From contig CM056583.1 of assembly GCA_029721435.1 (NCBI GenBank), forward strand, positions 78,310,620 through 78,374,619: DNA of 64,000 bases. The letters run 5' to 3'. The first letter of the stretch is position 1. Each line of letters starts with the position of its first letter. A model generated the notes under the pieces. The model worked only from the letters and a program-made list of their open reading frames with translations. It was not told where the DNA came from and did not search any database. Of this stretch, positions 58,920 through 64,000 are shown one piece after another. Source of the stretch: Gymnothorax reevesii (taxonomy: Eukaryota > Chordata > Actinopteri > Anguilliformes > Muraenidae). Position numbers and translations under genes: made by a program.

Positions 58920-58922
58920 CTC

Positions 58923-59783
58923 TACTGCTCAAAAGTTAGGGTCACTTGGAAATTTTCTTGTTTTCCAAGAAAACACACAACATTAGTCTGAATAGGAAAT
59001 ATAGCAAATGAATGGAACATACTGACATTGTCGAAGTTAGAAATAATGATTTTATTGGAAAATTATGAATATGTACTTCAAACTACATCAAAAAAAAACA
59101 CCTTATGTAAACATGTATCACCTTCTTTTGATACTGAAACTGGTGTTTGACGGGAACTATGAAGCGCAGCTGCTAGTTGACAACCTGTGAGGCGTCTTTG
59201 TCTTAAACTACACACTCTCAGATATTTGTCTTCTTGCACAGTTGTGCATCGGGGCCTCCCACTCCTTTTTTCTGTCCTTGTTAGTGCCAGTTTGTGCTGC
59301 TCTCTGAAGGGAGTAGTTGACAGCATGGCAAGAGATTTTAAGTTTTCAATTTCTTGCATTGAATAGCCTTCTTTTCTAAGCACAACAATAGACTGATGGG
59401 TCTCTAAAGGAAGTTCTTTCTTTCTGGCCATTTCGAGCCAGTAAACAAACAAACAACTGCTGATGCTTCAGGCACTAAACCAACCTCAAGAATGCCATGC
59501 TCCCATTTGCGCTCCCTTATTAGTTCAACAGTTTTCAGCTGTGCAACACATATGGAGAAGGGTTTTCTTATAATCAGTTAGCCTTATAAAATGCTTAACT
59601 TGGATTAGCAGCCATACCAGGAGATTGATGCAGAAGACTGACAGTTGCTGATAATAGGCCTCTATGCAAAAATGTAGACCATTCTTTGAAAATAATCTGA
59701 TTAATTTTAATCGTTTGTGAAATTGAAAAAAAATTTTTGGAAAACAAAGAAATTTGCAAGTGATCCCAAACTTTTGAGCGGTA
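58923..59783 (-). mobile_element. Deleted Tc1/mariner element, 861 bp
   Basis: The left terminal repeat TACTGCTCAAAAGTTAGGGT then cacttggaaattttcttgtt and the right one, as complement, TACCGCTCAAAAGTTTGGGA then tcacttgcaaatttctttgt, are about 80 percent alike over some 47 bp, with TA at both ends. The interior on the minus strand encodes an N-terminal transposase fragment (59452-59078) but no DDE domain. Confidence 0.82.
59078..59452 (-). pseudogene. N-terminal Tc1-type transposase fragment
   Basis: A 124-codon frame starting near MARKKELPLETHQSIVVLRK then EGYSMQEI looks like the first HTH of Tc1 transposases, followed by EKRSGRPRCTTVQEDKYLRV (the GRPR hook and second HTH start). It ends without the catalytic DDE core. 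It lies within the 58923-59783 element and is not a host gene. Confidence 0.72.
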
Positions 59784-60077
59784 TTGTATATATATTTCTT
59801 ACTTTCATTAGTGGAGATGTTGTGGATTTGTTATTTGAAGTAACTTGAAATGCTTTTGTTTCTGTACAAAGAATAATATACATTTAAGAGAACGCTATCA
59901 TTCTAAAAGAAAAGTAGTTAAACAAAATCTTATGGCGAACACGTTGTTCACTTCTGCTGCTTATTTTCACAATAAAGGCACGAGTATAGAGATGATGGGA
60001 GGACGGAGTACAGTTCAACGGATGTCACATTAGAAGTGAGAAATTATGGACAGAAAGAGATAAACAAATGACGCTTT

Positions 60078-60635
60078 CATAGTGCGTTCCCGCAAACGTC
60101 CCGCTATATTGCCGTGAAAATCTGTGCCGGCTTTTCACCTTGGCACATTCAGAGTGACTCCAAGAAGGCGTGATATTCGGGACGTTTCATAGTGCAGCCC
60201 GGCGTCGCTGAAAGAGAGGGGACTGTAGAACTGAACGTTGTGCTGTTTCTCGCTGTACAGATACTGCAAATTCAGGCAAAGATGTTGTGCATTTTGATTA
60301 ACGTGTTTTCTTTACTGTCGGACTGGAGTGAAGGGCGTGTTTCTGCTATTAAAAATGCCCTGGAGGGAAACATAGGAGCAGCCGGAGACGGTTCGGGGAA
60401 GAGAGGCGAGCTGATTCTGCACGCCGAAGACGAAGACGTATGGTTCTTTTAAGTCAGTTGGTACTGATCACGGAAAGAAGAATTTGTCACGCGCGACGTC
60501 ATATTTTACGCCTTGCCGGGATGGCCGATTCATAGTGGTCCCGCTTCCAACAGCTCCACCAATTTTACGCCGCTGTGACGACCTCTGAAGGCGTTACAGA
60601 GGTGGGATCACTTGATCAGAGGTGGGATCACTATG
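60078..60635. mobile_element. CpG-rich inverted-repeat element, about 558 bp
   Basis: The ends are CATAGTGCGTTCCCGC at the left and GGGATCACTATG at the right, inverted copies of CATAGTG..YCCC. TTCATAGTG also occurs at 60186-60194 and 60528-60536, so the motif is iterated. The right end has a doubled gaggtgggatcac. The body is notably CpG-rich compared with its surroundings. An 86-codon frame (60192-60452, plus) is present but unrecognised. It fits a non-autonomous DNA transposon, perhaps Harbinger-like; the class is a guess. Confidence 0.5.
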
Positions 60636-61965
60636 ATTCCTTCATAGAAAAGAAATAGACTCAGCATCTGTGTGTTGTTAATTTAAAGTAAAGAAATCAG
60701 TGCTCTGGAACATGATAATCAGCTCCATTCTGTGGAGAATGGAGGGGTCCTACAGCAGGCTTCATGTAGACTGTGCCACTTACAGTGGCCAGTAACTCCA
60801 CTGGGCAAAACATCATTGTCGGTCACTGAGGGAAGGGTCGGGCTCATCTGAATAGAATTCACTGCGCACATTATCTCCTCACCACATCAAGTCAACCGCA
60901 TGAGGACTGTGCACTTATATTGCTTACGAAAGGCCTTCCTCTGACCCCAGCCTTGTTGCAGTCCACGGTGTTAAAAAAAGTGAGTGAATCTCGCCTAATT
61001 CGCTAGAGGGATGTACACATGAATAAAGCCAGCCGCAGACGTTTGACCATTTCTAAATGAGGTGATGCATGGACTTGCGCAGCCAGGCAGGGCACTAAAT
61101 TTATTGGAAAAAAAACAGGCAACCCAGTACACAGTGTATCACACAGAACATTGTGTTTACCTGAACTGATTGCAACGACCATTAAAATTGACTGCGAAGA
61201 CTAATCGGTGTAAAGCCATTTTCGCACCGGAAAAACACACTCAGTTAAGCACAGGAAACCCTTAGTCAAGGGGTTTTGTATGTAGACCTGTGGGTCATAA
61301 TTAGTGAGTAATGCCTGAAAAAAGTAGGATGGTTAGAAAAAGGGCAAAGAACAGTTGAAGTGAAGCAAAAGTTTTTTCTGCAATTTCATGTCTATAACCT
61401 GATGAATGATTGTGCTTGTGATGGTTATCAGTGGGAGTTCTTTTGCTGACCATAGCATACGAAAAGCACTAAAGCTGTTCATCCCATTCCTTCTCACATA
61501 TCACTCTTACACCCTGCCTCCTTACATATTAAAGCTTTATTGAATAACCAAAGTAATATTTGTTAATGGATACGCCAACATACCAACAGTACTGCCGACA
61601 ATCAATATCCCATTACTCATTGACAGAGGCATTTCCATTTGTTATCCTGGTGTTGCAAATGTCCCGGTCAACCTAAATTAAAGCTAGTTTTTCACTTGCA
61701 CTGGTGAGAGAGATACAGAGCTAGTGAGCATCTACTCTATATGCAAATAACTGTACAGCGTAAGTGAATATTAGAAATTTATTGAGGGCATTTTTGCCAT
61801 CCCACTCTCATCCCTTTTGCAGGCACCCTGCCAGTATTTCTGTACGCTTTTAGCCACAGCCAGTGGTTCAAAATATTTAAATTCACCAGAAGAAGAAACC
61901 ACAGGGTAGCAAACTCAATGTAACAAAAATAAAGAAACCTTTGATTGCTGCCCATCACTATAATC

Positions 61966-61986
61966 AAATTATATATATATATATAT
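61966..61986. repeat. (AT)n microsatellite
   Basis: Short run of about 20 bp of at. Confidence 0.85.
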
Positions 61987-64000
61987 TATAAACAGCAGGA
62001 GCAGCAAAACCTTCAGATATGGGGTGGGCAGCAGTAAGGATTTGTTTATTAAGGGCATAATGTTGATAGCAGAGCTTTTTGTCTACAGATAATGCTGCTA
62101 CAGTCATAATTTCAGTGGAGAACATTAATTTTGAGCTCTAATGGTATAACCATGCAAACAGCATTACAAGGAAAGCAGTCACGTAAAATGCTAATAATTT
62201 CTCATTTGAATATGTTAGCAAGTGCAACCATCTCTTGTAAACCCAGCATTCACCTTTCGTGTCTCCAAACATGTTGAGGTTTTTAGAAACATTATTACAC
62301 ACAGGAATAATAATTGAAAGAGGTTGTACTGGTGGTGGCATTTACAGCTCTGCTGAATACACTGATTGAATTTACAACCATTGCATTGCAAAATGGATTA
62401 GTTTGCTTTTATGCATGAACTACTGGGATAAATAAAAGCAGACTTTGCCAAGAATGTAAATGCGACAATAGGTCAAGTTCAAAATAATGCCTTGCATAAG
62501 CAAAACAAAAATTTTGTGAGCAGCAAAAGTGTTTCCATACAGATGATTTGTTCAGTTCATTCGCTATCAATAACAACTTGCAGGGACACCAACACAAAGT
62601 GTACCTTACATGTAATAAAATGAATATTTTTCTAGTGCCATGCATATTACGTGATTAGAAAAACTATGGTAAATGCCGCTCATGTTACCAAATAATCATA
62701 ATCTCTATCACTTATCATAGTCATCATTTTTCCCAAAAGGTCCTTAAACTGAATTTTAAAAAAAATCAGCAAATCCTGAGAAATTCTTTTAACAATCTTT
62801 CCTTACCTCAGAAGTAGATTTAACTCTTCTGCTTAAAAGACATTAATCCTGAATAAATATTTTGCTGTAAAGCATTGTCTACATTAATGCATATTTATAA
62901 TCTATTTCAATTAAAACTGGATCAGGATCATGGGTCACAGGCAGAACAACTCAAATTCATGCTAATTACACACCAGCAACCCTTTTCTACCTGGACAACT
63001 CAGGATTACATCCCTGCAGCAATTCAAACCATATAATGATCAGCTCTGCGGTGGAGAAAATTTGTAGCTTTGAAAAACTACACAAAAAATAAATAAATAA
63101 ATAAAAGCCGTAATGAGAACCAGCAGCTTACAGGCGATACGGTGTACTTGAAGTAAGAAGCCTATCGTGGCTTCAAAACTTGACATTCAGGGTGTAGATT
63201 TGAAATGGTTTTTGTTGCTATTCCAAAAAGGGAAATTTTCATTGAAATTACAGGGATTATACAAATTTTCTATTAATCACAGTTCGTATCCCCGAAATCA
63301 GGAGGTTCACTTCAAAACTGCAAGAACTCGAAGAGATTATCAATATTAATTATACTCCAAAAAATGATCTTGTGACTTCATAATAAAATCATGGCTGTAC
63401 TTTCAAAATTACAACATTATCTGCAATGATCTATTGACACTCATTGGGTGTCCACTGTGAAAGAGGCCTAATCATAACTGCATTTCAGACACAAGTTGCC
63501 CATTTCTTAGTGAAATGTAAAGGTGAAACCTGCCACTCCTGACATGGAAGGACCTTAACAAACTTCTAGAGGAGGCTAATTGCTGTTCATTGTCATCAGT
63601 GTTAAACTTCGTTTTCACCTCCACTTACATCTCATTATCTCTCTCCCGAAAGTCACTCTCCATCTCTAAATGCAATATCATTTTCATAAGCCACATTCTA
63701 ATGAGACCCCTCCATGAATCCCGGTGAAGAAGGCTGGCTCCATGGCAGTGTAATTTGCTGTGAAACATCACCTGATTACAAGCAGCATTTTCTTCCCACA
63801 GCCATTAAAACAAATCTTCCTGCATTTGCATTTTAGCATTATTGAGATGGGGTGTGAAAACTTCTGCAAAAAAAGACCTTTTGCCTAACTGAGGTAAAAA
63901 CAAACTTTCCAATAAATATATAAATAAACTGCTGTGACAGATGGATGAGAGTTCATCTCAAAACTGCTAAAAATTATTTCAAAATAATGACATTAGGGCA

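Larger units (their letters stand above)
53005..64000. other. man2a1: man2a1 intron (open to the right edge), at least 11 kb
   Basis: The preceding exon (family motif YWSGYFTSRPFYK) was looked for on the minus strand and not found, so the intron seems to run past the edge. It contains a Tc1 pseudogene (56572-57663), TA microsatellites (58832-58919, 61966-61986), a deleted Tc1 element (58923-59783) and an inverted-repeat element (60078-60635). 53005-56570 and 60636-64000 hold nothing else that I recognise. Confidence 0.6.

Overview
The window is vertebrate nuclear DNA, almost certainly from a ray-finned fish. It is AT-rich and intron-dominated, has GT-AG splice sites, and carries a typical fish repeat set: Tc1/mariner, piggyBac-like, hAT-like and Harbinger-like elements, a 5S-rRNA-derived SINE, a tRNA-derived SINE, an L2-type LINE tail and solo LTRs. 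I see no bacterial or viral gene.

One protein-coding gene is supported. It lies on the minus strand and crosses the whole window: the central to C-terminal part of man2a1 (Golgi alpha-mannosidase II, GH38). I find eleven internal exons in transcription order from 53004 down to 3213. Together they total 1609 bp (about 536 codons). All are bounded by AG/GT, the reading phase is continuous at every junction, and there is no frameshift or stop. The exons before 53004 (membrane anchor and the first part of the catalytic domain) and those after 3213 (the last stretch of the C-terminal domain) lie outside the window, so both ends are open.

Layout: 1-3212 intron with a piggyBac-like MITE and a deleted Tc1 element; 3213-8732 three exons; 8733-26432 a 17.7 kb intron with nested DNA transposons, a tRNA-SINE, a hairpin-ended repeat, a solo LTR and a Harbinger-like element split by an LTR; 26433-26566 one exon; 26567-42063 a 15.5 kb intron with a MITE, a 15-bp minisatellite, a 5S-SINE inserted in a DNA transposon, a Tc1 pseudogene and a 1.2 kb foldback element; 42064-48182 six closely spaced exons; 48183-52818 an intron with a LINE tail and MITEs; 52819-53004 the exon carrying the zinc-ligand motif HHDAITGT; 53005-64000 an intron with two Tc1 remnants and a CpG-rich inverted-repeat element.

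The most unusual signals are (1) four repeats of different sequence that share one end architecture, a GC-rich arm at the start and a hairpin made of the same arm plus its complement at the other end, three with acgga-type runs just inside the hairpin, and (2) a roughly 540 bp imperfect inverted duplication at 40.1-40.66 kb inside an element whose two ends are themselves small perfect hairpins. Family names of repeats rest on remembered consensus features and were not searched against any database.
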